The position numbers and the translations under genes are program-made. Of a stretch of 64,000 nt of DNA, positions 1-11,664 are shown piece by piece (position 1 is the first letter of the stretch; each line of letters opens with the position of its first letter). The stretch comes from Zygaena filipendulae (lineage: Eukaryota > Arthropoda > Insecta > Lepidoptera > Zygaenidae): NCBI GenBank assembly GCA_907165275.2, contig OU015653.1:5982001-6046000 (forward strand). The letters are read 5' to 3'. Under the pieces are notes generated by a model. The model was not told where the DNA came from. It did no database searches and saw nothing but the letters and a program-made list of their open reading frames with translations.

Positions 1-59
1 CAAGCTGTAGTTCAGGAAATAAGGAGATAACAAAGTTTGTAACTAAAATGATTTATTAT

Positions 60-250
60 TATAGGTACTAACTGTACCCTATGGTTTCACCCGCGTTAAT
101 TTCGGAAATCCTGCGGGAATTCTGGGATAAAAATACACAAAATTGTTATCTGTAACCCTTATAAAGTATAGTATGCAAATTCACCCGCGTTAATTTCGGA
201 CTTCCCTTGTGAATTCCGGGATAAAAATCGGATTGACCGATTTAAAAAAA
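60..250 (-). mobile_element. Helitron-like fragments (two overlapping 3' parts)
   Basis: Two stretches near 85-130 and 178-230 carry the diagnostic reverse-complement words of the common Helitron-like repeat of this window: a 'ttcacccgcgttaatttcgg' stretch, then a CGGGAATTC..GGGATAAAA stretch. The CTAGT terminus is degraded. No coding content is seen. Confidence 0.55.
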
Positions 251-534
251 ATCTACCACTTGTCTGGTTTTTTTTTTGTTATGGCATCGCGCGGTTTGCG
301 CATTTTGCCAGTTTCAAGATAGGGAAACGATGATAAACATGAAAGGGATGAGGATTCGGAATACCTGTATTAGAATACCAGATACAGACAATGTCATATG
401 CCGTTAGGGTAGGTGTGTTCTGTGGTCATATGTCTTTGACAGCGACCCCTCATATTGTATTATCTATGGACCCCTCAACTGAGAAGTGAGAACACTTATC
501 TCCTCATATCTGTCTTTAGATTAGATATATGAGA

Positions 535-1548
535 CAGGCCAGCGACACTCCCTTGAACCAAAAGTTACTATGGATTTATGCGCGAACTTTTTTACCAACT
601 TTGGAATACTTAACCAAAGAACAATGGCAAAATTTCTATAGGAGCTGGACTTGACTTTTATTTTTCATGTCCCAAAATAAACTATAGTTAGATTGATTTG
701 TTTTTATGTTGTAAATACCATCCCGTTTAAAAATCATATCTAAATAGCCACAATTTTTTAAAATAACATCGTAAAATCCACAATACATTTGAGGTTAGAA
801 TCAACAACTACATTTTACCCGACCTAAAAGTGTAGTTAGCATAGAAATAATGTAGTCACAAGTGGTAGCTATCAGTCCGTAAAAAATGCCTAGGTAAAAA
901 CGACAAAGGAAATTCAAAATAGAACAACAAGTAAAGCGATTAAAATGCGTGATTGCCGGGTGTCATGTCAATTGCCAATCAAATCAAATATTAATGATTA
1001 ATGACAATCACTGGCGCGGTTCGATGACCACAGATTTAGTAACTTGTCAAAGACAAAATGACGTTCCGATGTACGCAATTGAACAAAATGCTTATACTTA
1101 CTATGAACCTAAATAATTTTTTTTTATGACAAGAACGCACACACAGTTGTTGATTTGATGCCTACGTAATTATCTAGTAAAACTATTAAGAAAAACGTGA
1201 ATAATTATAGTCTTTGAATACTAAGTCATGTCATACGCGAAATGAATCGTCAATAGGTGCGTTCTGAAACCACATACATGATGTCATAGAAGTTACAAAA
1301 ACAAAAATAAATTAATATCTTTTTTTTGTGGCTACTTATAGAGATATTTTTTGTGTTTTTTAAAATCTTAAAAAATAAGGATTTTTTTCATATATATATC
1401 ATATATGGACACCATTGTTTCGTATCGAGTCCGATCTGGCCATCCTTCTTTCTATGACCGCGTCATACATTGCATTGGTATGGTTGGCACAAAATGCTTT
1501 CATAGATCGGATCAGCGATTAGTATGGAAGTGCCTACTCTTAAAACGT
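535..1548 (+). mobile_element. Interspersed element T1, longest copy
   Basis: Positions 614-1450 are nearly identical to 23159-24012, and both ends of this copy (535-610 and about 1440-1548) reappear in reverse complement, fused together, at 38481-38665. Three dispersed copies with a shared outer boundary define a roughly 1.0-kb element. No open reading frame of note and no obvious terminal inverted repeat were seen, so the class is unknown. It ends about 140 bp before the ornithine carrier start codon and may supply part of that gene's promoter region (inference). Confidence 0.7.
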
Positions 1549-1567
1549 AGTGATTACCTTCTCTCTG
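1542..1567 (+). promoter_or_regulatory. Shared 26-bp motif upstream of the ornithine carrier
   Basis: The sequence running from AAAACGTAGTGATTACC to TTCTCTCTG is repeated 26/26 in reverse complement at 21694-21719, upstream of the minus-strand SKP1 gene. Its last 18 bp recur at 14341-14358 just before another gene. In all three cases the orientation matches the downstream gene. It could be a promoter or 5'UTR element, or simply a transposon end. Confidence 0.3.
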
Positions 1568-1688
1568 ATATGAGATAAATGTCTAGTTAATCTGAGACCA
1601 GATACGTGTGAATTGTGAGTGATTAAATGAACTAATGATTAATGAATAAATTCTCAGACATCGGACTACGTATCTCCTAATTTAAGCC

Positions 1689-4600
1689 ATGGCTCATTCT
1701 TCCACTTCGGGTAATTTAAGAAATGGTGTCATTGATTTCACAGCAGGCTCGTTGGGTAAGTTAGTCCGAGGTTTTCTAACCTAATGTTTTGTTTAATTAA
1801 TGAATGTAAAGTGAAGATAAGAATAATAATTATCAAAGGACATTTTCCCGTGGGCTTTTCAAATAATTCTAATTTCCTCATATCCGATTACGTTGTCAGA
1901 AGCACAGAAAAGGACATAGGTTGCTTTTTATCCCGGATTTCCCGCGGGAATTACGAAATTAATGCGAGTGAAATTGCAGGGTGCAGCTAGTTAATAAATT
2001 AATCCTTAACTGTATAGCATCAAAAGTTACTCCTGAATCATGATTGATAAATGACAGTACAAATTGTTGAACTTGTTTTTTAATTTACAAAGTTTTTATA
2101 TGTTTAAAGTTTATAAAGTGTTATAGGCTAGGCTATTACAAGATGGTTAAGCCACCATCAATTCCAGTGTCGAAAAAATAAATAACCAATTTTTAAGTGA
2201 GACTAATGTCAATGTAGGTAAATGAGTTTTGGTGGAGCTGTCCACAACATTCATAATTCTGGTGCTTGCTATGTTTGCTGAATGAAGGTGAGCGCTTATA
2301 AGTGGTTGCAACGCAAGCCAAGGGAGCTCTCTACATATTGGAATTGATCTTAAATTCTCAAGCATTGGGCTGATATCTAATCTTTTAGGTTTTTCCTGCA
2401 GTAATCCAGAAAAGTGCTACTATTTAACTTGGCACTAGAAACAGGAAGGGTATAAGTAAAGTGATAATCAATGTTCTATAAATTTATAGATTAATTTGAA
2501 AAACCAAAGAGTTATTATATTTCAAAGTACTGGATGCTCTTAAACTATTTTCAATTTTAACCTTATAAATTTTATTTTTTAACTGTGATTCCAATTAAAA
2601 TTTGTGTGGTATTTAGTTATTGGATAGATATAAGTTGTAGATTGTATTCCATATTTACTTTCCCTTGTTTTTTGGAATTAGGAACTATTTTAAATAACCA
2701 ATAAATCATGGTTTTACAGGGGGTATAGCAGTTGTTTATGTGGGGCAACCATTGGATACTGTCAAAGTAAAGATGCAAACATTTCCCCAACTATACAAAG
2801 GAATGTATGACTGTTTAAAGCAAACCCTAAGGAATGATGGTGTGTTTAGAGGGCTGTATGCTGGTACTACCCCAGCAATCATTGCAAATGTCGCTGAAAA
2901 CTCTGTTCTATTTGCTGCATATGGTTATTGTCAAAAATTTGTGTGTAGAATGACTAATACTGAGGTAGTTTAATCATTATACATTGTTTTATTTTATTTT
3001 CTAATACCTTGAGTTATGCACTAATTAAGAATTTACTAATTCCAATAGGAATGTGACCTTATTTGCAGCTGTTTTTTAATAACTATTATTAAGCCACCCA
3101 TTAAAACAATCATGTTTGTGACATTTGTATAAAAATATTATCTTTTAAGATATAGTTTATTTAAAAAGAAATTGATCATTCTATTGGCTTCAACAAATTA
3201 TTAACTCTTTCAGAGTGTAGAGCAGCTGTCTACAGTTGGTAATGCCACAGCAGGATTTCTTGCTGCATTCTTCTCATCATTTACACTGTGTCCAACTGAA
3301 TTGATTAAATGCCAACTACAAGCCATGCGTGAAGTCAATATACAAAGTTCACAAACAGCTGTATGATGATTTTCTCTGGGTATTTCATTGCAATACATTC
3401 AACAAATTGTTAAGCATTAAGTAAATAATTCATTTGTGTACCTACTTAGATGTTTGCATGCACTCTTTGCTGATAATAATAATTTAAGCTTGCTGTTATC
3501 ATATCTTATTACTGTAATTATCACTTGATACTTGGTGTGTTTATTTTCTGTTATCTTTATAAAAAGAAGCCTTAAAAGTGTCAATAACTAATGTTTGTTT
3601 TCTGTGTTGGTTTTCAGGTAAGAGTGACACCGCTGCAGCTCACTCAGCAAATATTAAGACAGTATGGAATACAGGGACTCTTTAGGGGTCTTGTGCCAAC
3701 TATAATGAGAGAAATGCCTGGTTATTTCTTTTTTTTTGGTGGATATGAAGGTAATAATCATAAAATAATAGTAGCCAATAGCAATGTATGATGATACACT
3801 ATAATATTAAAGAAGTATTGAAAAATTCATTAATACAAAAACTCAAGATGCACAACTCCTTGGAAACAGCTCTTAAAAAACTGTATCTCGTTAATCAGAT
3901 GTTTATTATGATTTCAAGGTTCAAGGGAGTTATTAGCAAAACAAGGTCAATCAAAAGACGATATTGGTTTACTTAGAACAATGATAGCTGGCGCAGTCGG
4001 AGGTTTGGTATTATGGACTGTTATATTCCCAACAGATGTCATAAAGTCAAGAATGCAAGTATCAAACAAAAGTCAGAAATTTTTAGATGTGGCATACGAA
4101 ATTGTAAAAAAAGAAGGTTTGTACATAGTCTTTATATCTCTTTCATTCTTATCTGATATTTATAATAATAATAATAATAATATCATTTATTCGTCTCCAC
4201 AAATTAAGTACATGAAATGTGTTTTAATTAAGGAAAGTAGGAGATCTGGAGCCTAATCTAGGATAACCTGTATTATAGGACTCCAGGCCCCGAACTTAAA
4301 AACTATTATTAGTAGGTACAAAATATAAAAATATAAAATAAAAATAAACCGGGATAGAGAATTACAGTTCTGTGTATGCACATGTGCATGGGTGAATATT
4401 GTGAGAGTTTATCACTATTCACTGCATATTGACATTATAAAACAAAATCTTCCGCCACATATGTCTGTTCGCGATAAACTAAAAAACGACAACGTATTTT
4501 CAATCGGTTTTCACCAATAGATGATAGAGTGATTCATGAGGAAGCCTTATAGGTATATAGGTATATAGGCGACTCCGTTCGCGTGGCAGTCGAAATCGAC

Positions 4601-6090
4601 ATCGAAGAGGTTAAATCCATCACCTTCCATAGAAACTTTGCAACCCCTTTTCACCCGCTTAGTAGTACTAAATGTATGAAACCGATATACCTACTTCTGT
4701 CGCGACACAACACGACAAGACACATATTCCGCCTTGGGTAAAATCCTTACTAATATTATAAATGCGAAAATGAGTTTGTGTTTGTTTGTTTGTTTGTTAC
4801 GCTTTCACGCCTCAACGGATCATCATAAAATTTTGCATACACGTTGTCAAGGATACAGAGAAGGACATAGGGTACTTTTTATCCCGGAATTCCCGCAGAT
4901 ACTCCGAAATTAACGCGGGTGAAACTGTATTAAATTTTGCATACTACACGTTGTGAAGGGTAGGTAGACAAAAAAATATAAGGTAGCAGGTACTTTTTTT
5001 CGGAACACCCGGAGATCTCCAAAATTACCGCCGGTGAAACCGCGGGGAACAGCTAGTACAATAACTGTTGGAAGTGCTAGAAAAAAAAGTGCATTAAATT
5101 CTATTTAGTCCTAGTCTAATTTTCAAAATCGGTTCAGTAGATCCAGAGATTACCCCCTACAACGTCACAAACTCACAAACTTTTGCTCTTTATAATATTA
5201 GTATTGATGAGTGAGGACTTAAAACAATGATAAAATAATTATTAACATTCTTATGAAAATTAGTATTATGCACTTACAATGCTTTTATTTTTTTTAATTT
5301 TTCCGCCTTTTCTGATTGGAGGTGGTTACGCGGTGGTTCGTAAATTAAACCCGCTATAATTAATAATTGTTCCCTAGGAACCTTGCCTGGTTAAGTGGAT
5401 AAAAATCTTTATGCTATCGATGATAATATGCGAACGGCACGTGCCATTCGCTGACCCCGCCCAGTTTCTTTCTTTATATTACATTCGCATCCGCGTGAAC
5501 ATCCGCATTGATTATTGCGGATGCGGATGCAGATGTCCAAATCAATGCGGAAGCTCCGCATTTGTGGATGCGAATATTCGCATCATCCCTGTTTCATTAT
5601 AAAAAAAACAACTACTTATTTAATTGTTTTATTATGTACACATTAATCACATAACTAACAAGCGCTTTGGGCAGTCGCAGCTTCACTTGCGCTCGGCTGA
5701 TGACTCGCGCGGCAGCCAAACAAAAGCCGGGCGCCGGACAAGAAAACATTTGGCCGGACACGTCCGTAAAAAGCCAAACATGTCCAGCTAAGCCTGGCAA
5801 CCTCGACACCTGGCAACCATAACTGAAATTTTGCATTTGTTTTGCATATCTATACGTTGTCAGGGTTATCGTAAAGGACATCGAATATTTATTATTCCGG
5901 AATTACCGCGGGATGGTTCCCGTTAGTAAAGTGCTAGTTTTTATAAAAAAGATTACTTTTCATTTCAGGAGTGTTGGCCCTCTACAACGGCCTGAAGCCA
6001 ACACTTGTTAGAACAATACCGGCAACAGCTGCGCTCTTTGTGGTTTACGAGTATACAAAAAAATTTATGCACCAATCATTTGGAGATTGA
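1689..6090 (+). CDS. SLC25A15: Mitochondrial ornithine carrier, SLC25A15/ORC1 family (6 exons, 303 aa)
   Basis: Exons: 1689-1755, 2720-2964, 3214-3360, 3618-3750, 3919-4116, 5969-6090. All introns are GT..AG and phases match, giving 303 residues, as in animal ornithine carriers (about 300). The protein has three mitochondrial-carrier repeats with signatures P33-LD-TV-K38, P131-TE-LI-K136 and P235-TD-VI-K240. Stretches typical of ORC1 are visible: [15 protein letters not shown] in repeat 1, AN-AENSVLF, and RE at 184-185 followed by [12 protein letters not shown]. Known family role: exchange of cytosolic ornithine for matrix citrulline across the inner mitochondrial membrane, also carrying lysine and arginine. 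The start codon is preceded by 'agcc', a good animal context, and no upstream in-frame extension was seen. Introns 1 and 5 contain Helitron-like insertions. A basic amino acid carrier paralogue (SLC25A2-like) cannot be excluded, but insects usually have one such gene. Confidence 0.93.
1840..1991 (+). mobile_element. Helitron-like 3' end in intron 1 of the carrier gene
   Basis: A degenerate copy ends with CTAGT at 1987-1991. It is preceded by a GGGAATTACGAAATTAATGCG block that matches other Helitron-like termini here. Confidence 0.55.
4747..5057 (+). mobile_element. Non-autonomous Helitron-like element in intron 5 of the carrier gene
   Basis: It starts with the 5' word TACTAATATTATAAATGCG, followed by a GTTT microsatellite. 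It ends with a CCGG..TGAAACCGCGG hairpin and AACAGCTAGT (CTAGT at 5053-5057). It inserts in sense orientation and leaves the flanking exons untouched. Remnants of related copies lie at 4430-4700 and 5820-5935. Confidence 0.75.
5480..5592. repeat. Palindrome-rich GCGGATGC repeat in intron 5
   Basis: The words GCGGATGC / GCATCCGC are repeated in both orientations, giving several short hairpins, the last being GATGCGAATATTCGCATC. No gene is seen. Confidence 0.5.
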
Positions 6091-6561
6091 CAAGATTGTG
6101 ATTATTAATTATAAGTAAGGTTCGGTTCACAATGGAAAAAAACGGCTAGCAGCTTTCTATAGAGGTGCCAATTGATTATAACGAAATTATAATTATATTT
6201 ATTATATTTTATATACATATATGTATTTTGCCTTCACATGAATTAATCTTATGTGGTGCATTACTTTCAAAGAGTAAGTGATTAATGGCATTTCTAAGTT
6301 AATGTGGTCACTGGTCATTAATTGCTATTTTAGCTGAGTCCTACCTGCCTACAGTAGCTGTTTTTCTTTAAATCACAAAAAAATAACACCAGGAGCAGGA
6401 GATTATAATATATTAAATAAACATACCAAGAGTCGAAACTTTTCTCTTTTTAATATTGCTATGGATATTGATTCTATTATCGTGTTATTTGGTACCCAGA
6501 CGTATTTTAAATGCTGTATGGTAAGTAGGGACTTTAATGATATCCTCAATTTTATAATTTC

Positions 6562-6797
6562 ACTAGCTGTGCCCCGCGGTTTCACCCGCGGTAAAATCGG
6601 AGTTCCCACGGGAATTCCGGGTAAAAAAGTACCCTATGTGTTAATCTAATGTATAGTTTATACATTATTATAAAGTTTCATTTAAATCCATTCAGTAGTT
6701 TTTGCATGAAAGAGTAACAAACATCCATCCATCCATCCATCCATCCATACATACATATGTATACTTACAAACTTTCGCATTTATAATATTAGTAGGA
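6562..6797 (-). mobile_element. Non-autonomous Helitron-like element
   Basis: Read on the minus strand, the 3' end is a CCGCGGGTGAAACCGCGG hairpin plus a CTAGT complement (ACTAG at 6562-6566). The 5' end carries TACTAATATTATAAATGCG near 6797 and a (GGAT)n microsatellite at 6721-6755. It lies just downstream of the carrier gene. Confidence 0.75.
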
Positions 6798-7114
6798 TTA
6801 GTATATTTACTCTGAGGATTGTGGTTTTCATCCACCTCTCCTCATATACGAGTCTACAGGCTTTAAATGTACCATGCTTTAAATGTTATCCAGAAAAAAA
6901 AATGACTATTTTGCTACAACCATCTATAACTTAAATCGTATCGTGCTTGGAATAAATTTTTGATTAGTTATGGGATAAACTTTTTGTTTATTTGTGATTT
7001 TAGACGTAAAAACAGTTCAGTTTTGCAAACAGCAAGCGTAAATTTATAGACTGTCATTCTGTAGTCTCGTGTAGGTACGGCAAAATGGTAGTTGTAGATA
7101 TAGACTTATTATAT

Positions 7115-7465
7115 ACTACCTGTGCCCCGCGGTTTCACCCGCGTGAAACGTTTTTTATATAACAACTTTTTTTCCCGACATCCGATTTAAATAAAAAAAA
7201 ACCCTATATATAGATCTAGACTAAGTTTAATCTATCTGTGAAAACCGCAATCCGTTCAGTAGATTTGGAGAGACAGACAGACAGACAGAGATCGCGAACA
7301 GATAGACCGACAGACACAAAATAATTTTAAAAACTTTTTTGTGGTTGGTTACTTGGTCTTCTATCGCTCCCTGTCAATTTTTGTTAAAAATATTATATAT
7401 TATTATTAAATAGTATATTATTGTACAGAACCACGGATTCTACTATTTTATTATAGTATAATTTA
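7115..7465 (-). mobile_element. Non-autonomous Helitron-like element, second subfamily
   Basis: The 3' end reads (minus strand) hairpin then GTAGT, a mutated CTAGT. It shares its body, including a GACA microsatellite and a TATTTTATTATAGTATA end, with 44525-45030. Confidence 0.6.
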
Positions 7466-7549
7466 TAAAAGATAGATTATATACTATTGAGGACTTTTTT
7501 GTAGATCTTTTGAAGACCATCATCTTTGTAATACATACTTTTGGTGTAT

Positions 7550-7880
7550 GATCATCGTATGCGAGGAAAGAGGTCGAAAGCGCATTTTCATCCGACTTGC
7601 TTCAAATTTATCGTCACTGCTCAGCTCCTATGTGTCTTAGCGTTATGTTATATAGCCTATAACCTGCCCAGGAGTATGGACTACAATCATACCAAGTTTG
7701 GTTAAAATCCCTTCAGTAGTTTTTGACCCATGCGTGCATAGACAGGCAGACAGACAAATAATTTACTGATTGCATTTTTGGCATCAGTATCGATCACCAT
7801 TCATCTTCCAATATTAATTTTGAATATATATTCAATGTACAGAATTGACCTCTCTACAGTTTTATTATAAGTATAGATAC
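7550..7880 (+). repeat. Interspersed repeat with CAGACAGA tract, inverted partner of 59524-59870
   Basis: About 330 bp, beginning 'catcgtatgcgaggaaagag' and ending near 'ttataagtatagata', is repeated in reverse complement at 59524-59870. The layout (microsatellite inside, 'tatacttataataaaactg' at one end) resembles the 5' part of a Helitron-like element. No hairpin-CTAGT end is visible, so the class is tentative. Confidence 0.6.
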
Positions 7881-8459
7881 CTAAATTAAAACGTTTCTAA
7901 GCACAGTTGAGTAATTATAAGAAACGCTAATAGTTGCTTCTCCATTGTTAATCGACCTTGCCTGTGCATTTAGCTAATTATAATAATTATAATTTCATAC
8001 CAACATAATATAACTATTTATACTTAAAGTAAATGTAGGTAGTTAAGATACAGATTACTGCTATGTATTCAAAGATAATTTTACCCATTGATTTAAGAAT
8101 TAAAAATTAATGACTTTTCTGCCAATAAAATATTGATTCTAACTTTCTTGTTTTTGCATAAGTATTTAAATCCCTTCGTGGCTCTATTATTCTGTATCTG
8201 ACTTCGTGTCCTTTGAAATTTTGACCCTGTGCTCTCCATATGGAGTCGAAATTACAATGGCTAAATTTTCGAAATAAGACTAGCTTTTGACTCGGGCCCG
8301 GGGCCACACTTATGGCAATAATAAGAGTATTGGGCGTTCTATCTTTCTTTTCAATCCGCTTTTATTAGCTTCACCTGTGTAATAAAATCTTAAAAGTCAA
8401 TTTTAACCTAATTAGAGTATTACTCATTCGCGGCCAGTGAAATTATTAAATATTATTAT

Positions 8460-8630
8460 ATATTTTATATAGTATACTTTTAATTTTTATATATTTTTTG
8501 GTACTCTACTACGTACTGTTACTCTAATATGTACACATATCTTGGTATGCAATCTAGATCTTTTACTTTTGTGAATGTATTATTTTATTTTCGGTTGTAA
8601 ACTGTTTTGTGTACTAAATAAATAAATAAA
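8460..8630 (+). mobile_element. Probable retrotransposon 3' tail with (AAAT)n end
   Basis: AT-rich sequence ending 'tgtactaaataaataaataaa' looks like the 3' end of a LINE or SINE with an AAAT tail. No coding sequence is attached. Confidence 0.35.
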
Positions 8631-8721
8631 CTGGGACGAGAAGTTGAGATTTGCTGACGATAAAGCATTAATCTCAGATAGTGTTGAAGATATGTTAGCG
8701 ATGCTTGAGGAAAAAACAGTC
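8631..8721 (+). pseudogene. Reverse transcriptase fragment (RTE-like)
   Basis: The plus frame reads a short stretch centred on LRFADDKALISDS..MLAMLEE, which contains the FADD catalytic box in the context usual for RTE-clade LINE reverse transcriptases. Only about 30 residues remain, joined to an unrelated AAAT tail on the left. It is a dead scrap. Confidence 0.55.
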
Positions 8722-8896
8722 TGTAGGTATGGGCTGTAATTTCAGGAAAAGGTATCTTAAGGGACTTTTTCGAAGATTTTCCCAGTGCGGTGACTGTTAA
8801 TTCTGAATAGGCAAAGACATTCTATATATTAAAGGAGGAAAATATCATTGTAAATAGGTATGCTTTAGTAAAAATTGCGAAATAACAGCTTGGTAG

Positions 8897-10515
8897 GCTT
8901 CAAATCAAAACAAATCAAATATGCTTTATTGCCCCAGAAGAGAAAATAAAAACGACAGATAAAAAGTAAATACAGAGCAAAAGGCGGCCTTATTGCTAGG
9001 GGCAATCTTTTCAAGGCAACCTTAAGGTGATAGAGAGCTGTAAATAGAAGCGGGTGCTGGGTGCACAACGTAATACCTAGCTATATACTATATAAGGATA
9101 ATACAACGCTAATACTTAGATATCCTAAATATAATACAACTTTATACACATACATATGCCATACGAGTAGCAATAGGTGATATAATACACATATAAAAAT
9201 AAAATGATATTTTACACTACATACATTAATCATAATTACTGTGGATAGCCACTTAGAGTTAAATAGTGCCTTTGAAGTGCAGCTTTAAAAGAGCCCAATG
9301 ACTCTTTCTGTCTGAGCGAGTCGGGGAGGGAGTTCCGCAGGCGTATACTTTCAACAGTGAAGGATTTTTCGAAAAACCGTGATTTATGGAAAGGGACAGC
9401 AATCAGTTTAAAAGTGGAGGAACAAGGAGCACGGCCACTACAGTCGGAGCAGAACTTAAATTGTTCTTTAAGGTAGGTAGGGGCCATGGGTTCATGTAGT
9501 ACCTTATATACAGTATGCAGGATATGCACATTGCGCCTCAATCGGATCGAGAGCCAGCCAAGCCTAACCCTGTATTCAGAAACATGGTCAAACTTACGCA
9601 ATCCATATATGAAGCGGATACACACATTCTGCAACCGTTCGAGTTTGTCCAGCTGTTCGACAGTGACGTTGGTGTAACAGACGTCGGCATAATCAAGGAT
9701 GGACAAAAGTAAGGATTGGGCAATGGTAATTTTGGTGGAGATGGGAAGAAAGTTGCGTAGCCGCCTTAAATAGCTCAATGAAGCAAACAGTTTCCTGCTT
9801 ACTTCACCGATTTGGCGGGACCACGAGAAGGTGCGATCAAAATATACGCCAAGATTTTTAACGAACTCGCAATAAGGTATAGGAACACCCTGAAAAGTAA
9901 TAGGAAGAAGAATAGAAGAACGATCAATAGCTGCAATTTGGCGGGGGCTACCTATGATGATTGCTTGGGACTTTTTTGGATTCACAATAAGACCATGAGC
10001 CGCCGACCACGATGCAATCTTATGCAGATCTTCATTCATTGTATCTACAGCGCGCGATGTTGTTGATCGTCTCCTGCATATACAGCTGAAGATCATCCGC
10101 ATAAAGATGAAATTTGGAAGAGAGAGTGGAAGTAATGGGATTGATGAAGATGGAGAACAACAGGGGAGAGAGGACTCCGCCTTGAGGGACGCCAGCAGTA
10201 GTACTACACAGGTTGGAACATTTATCGTCAATTTTGACCCGCTGCTGGCGCCCATTCAGGTAGCTACGGAACCAAAGTAAGGCGGGAGAGGATACATTCA
10301 GGGTTCCCATTAAGGATAGCAGGACGTCAAAGTCAACTGTGTTGAATGCGTTGCTGAAGTCAAGAAGAGTAAGTACAGTTACCTTCTGCTCTTCCATCCC
10401 CAGGCGAATGTCATCAGTAACTTTTATAAGAGCAGTAGCAGTACTATACCCAGGGCGGAATCCGGACAGGAACTCATTCATAAGGTTATTCTGAGAAAGA
10501 AACGTAGAGACTTCA
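8897..10515 (-). mobile_element. 5'-truncated LINE with broken reverse transcriptase
   Basis: The minus strand encodes the RT palm and C-terminal part of a jockey/CR1-superfamily element: SGFRPGYSTATAL, DFSNAFNTVDFDVLL, AGVPQGGVLSPLLFSIFIN and the catalytic YADD, then the C-terminal region ending at 9236. The open frame switches at about 10055-10090, just after YADD, so the protein is frameshifted. The 5' half of the RT and the endonuclease are missing. The 3'UTR (8897-9235) ends in an AATAAAGCATATTTGATTTG tail typical of insect LINEs. The C-terminal part resembles the fragment at 51248-51652, so the two are relatives. Confidence 0.85.
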
Positions 10516-10526
10516 AAGTAATAGTA

Positions 10527-10580
10527 GGTATAACCAGTTATTCTTCTGAGGTATAACCAGTTATTCTTCTGAGGTATAAC
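10527..10580 (+). repeat. Tandem half-size mini-palindrome insertions with target repeats
   Basis: GGTATAAC occurs three times (10527-10534, 10550-10557, 10573-10580). The copies are separated by two copies of CAGTTATTCTTCTGA, the right half of the mini-palindrome family seen intact at 21113-21144. It lies exactly at the 5' end of the truncated LINE. Confidence 0.7.
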
Positions 10581-10599
10581 CCTAGTAGGTGACAGGTAC

Positions 10600-10640
10600 C
10601 CATCCAGGCGCGGTCCGAAGGGGGGGGGGGGGGTCACGGG
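10600..10640 (+). repeat. Poly-G tract with conserved left flank
   Basis: GGCGCGGTCCGAAG precedes a run of about 15 G and then GTCAC. The same layout recurs at 12510-12575 and, reversed, at 29230-29275. It looks like the end of an interspersed element with a homopolymer. Confidence 0.5.
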
Positions 10641-11375
10641 TAGGGTTGCCACCTTTTTTTGAAAAATATAGTATTTTTCCGAAAAAACGTGCAAAAATAT
10701 AGTACCTACTTTTGGGAAATGCAGGGAAAAAATAGTACCTTCCTATTTTTTTAATCATTATGTAGCAGGCAGCATTTTTGACAGTTGACGTTTTTTGCCG
10801 CGTACCTATACGCATTTCGTTCTAAAATTCCCCGTGCTGCGCTGCGGGTGCACAGTTAATAAAAAAGCGCGTTAGTTGAATTAGGGATAAAAAATAGTAT
10901 AGTATAGTACTATATAATTTTTCTATAATATATAATAGAATTGACTGAAATATATGACGAAATTTTTTTTTTCAAAATTAGTCCGGCAGATCTAGACACG
11001 CGGTAGCGTGTCAAGCCAAAGTTCTCAAGCTGACAAAACTGGCGAGCAGCATGGAGCACCACACACACGAACCATTTGGAGCCACTTTTCACCCCCCCAT
11101 AATTCAAAAACTATTTAACTTAAACATGTCAAATTTGGCTCATATATTAAGACTTGCGAGATAAATATTATGCTCCAAATTTCATTAGCATACCTCAAAC
11201 GGTTATTTAGATATTAACGTCGAAAAATCGTGATTTTTATCACTGTCTGACCTATAGACCAAAATTATAACGCACTTCCAGATGGCCTAGGAACTTGATA
11301 TTTGGCATCAAGGTAGACTTTTAGGCGTAAACAAAGGGAAAAATCTGAAAACTGGAAAAACTTAAAAAAAAAAAT

Positions 11376-11664
11376 GATAATTATCAGTGGCGAAGGGTGA
11401 AATATTGAGAGGGGGAAGCCGGAAATCTACTTTAATTTCAACTTATTAAACTACTAGGTAGCTGTTCCCCGCGGTTTCACTCGCGATAAGTTCGGAGTTC
11501 CCGCGGGAATTTCGGTATAAAAAATAATTAATTAATAATTAATAATAATTAGTAATTTCCTGTACCCCTGACAACGTTCTCAATTATGGTAGAGAGAGTT
11601 GTTGCGTCTGAAGGGAAGCCGGTGGGAATCGGCTTCTATGGTACCTTCGCCACTGATAATTATG
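11376..11664. mobile_element. TIR element carrying a nested Helitron-like fragment
   Basis: Ends TAATTATCAGTGGCGAAGG and CCTTCGCCACTGATAATTA form a near-perfect terminal inverted repeat. A Helitron-like fragment in minus orientation (ACTAG at 11453, hairpin, GGGAATTTCGG block) lies inside at about 11453-11585. Confidence 0.65.

Noticed and set aside
2147..2365. Minus-strand 72-codon frame inside carrier intron 1
   Set aside because: It lies in an intron, has no motif or splice support, and has low-complexity composition.
9812..10066. Plus-strand frames between 9486 and 10066
   Set aside because: They are antisense shadows of the LINE reverse transcriptase encoded on the minus strand.
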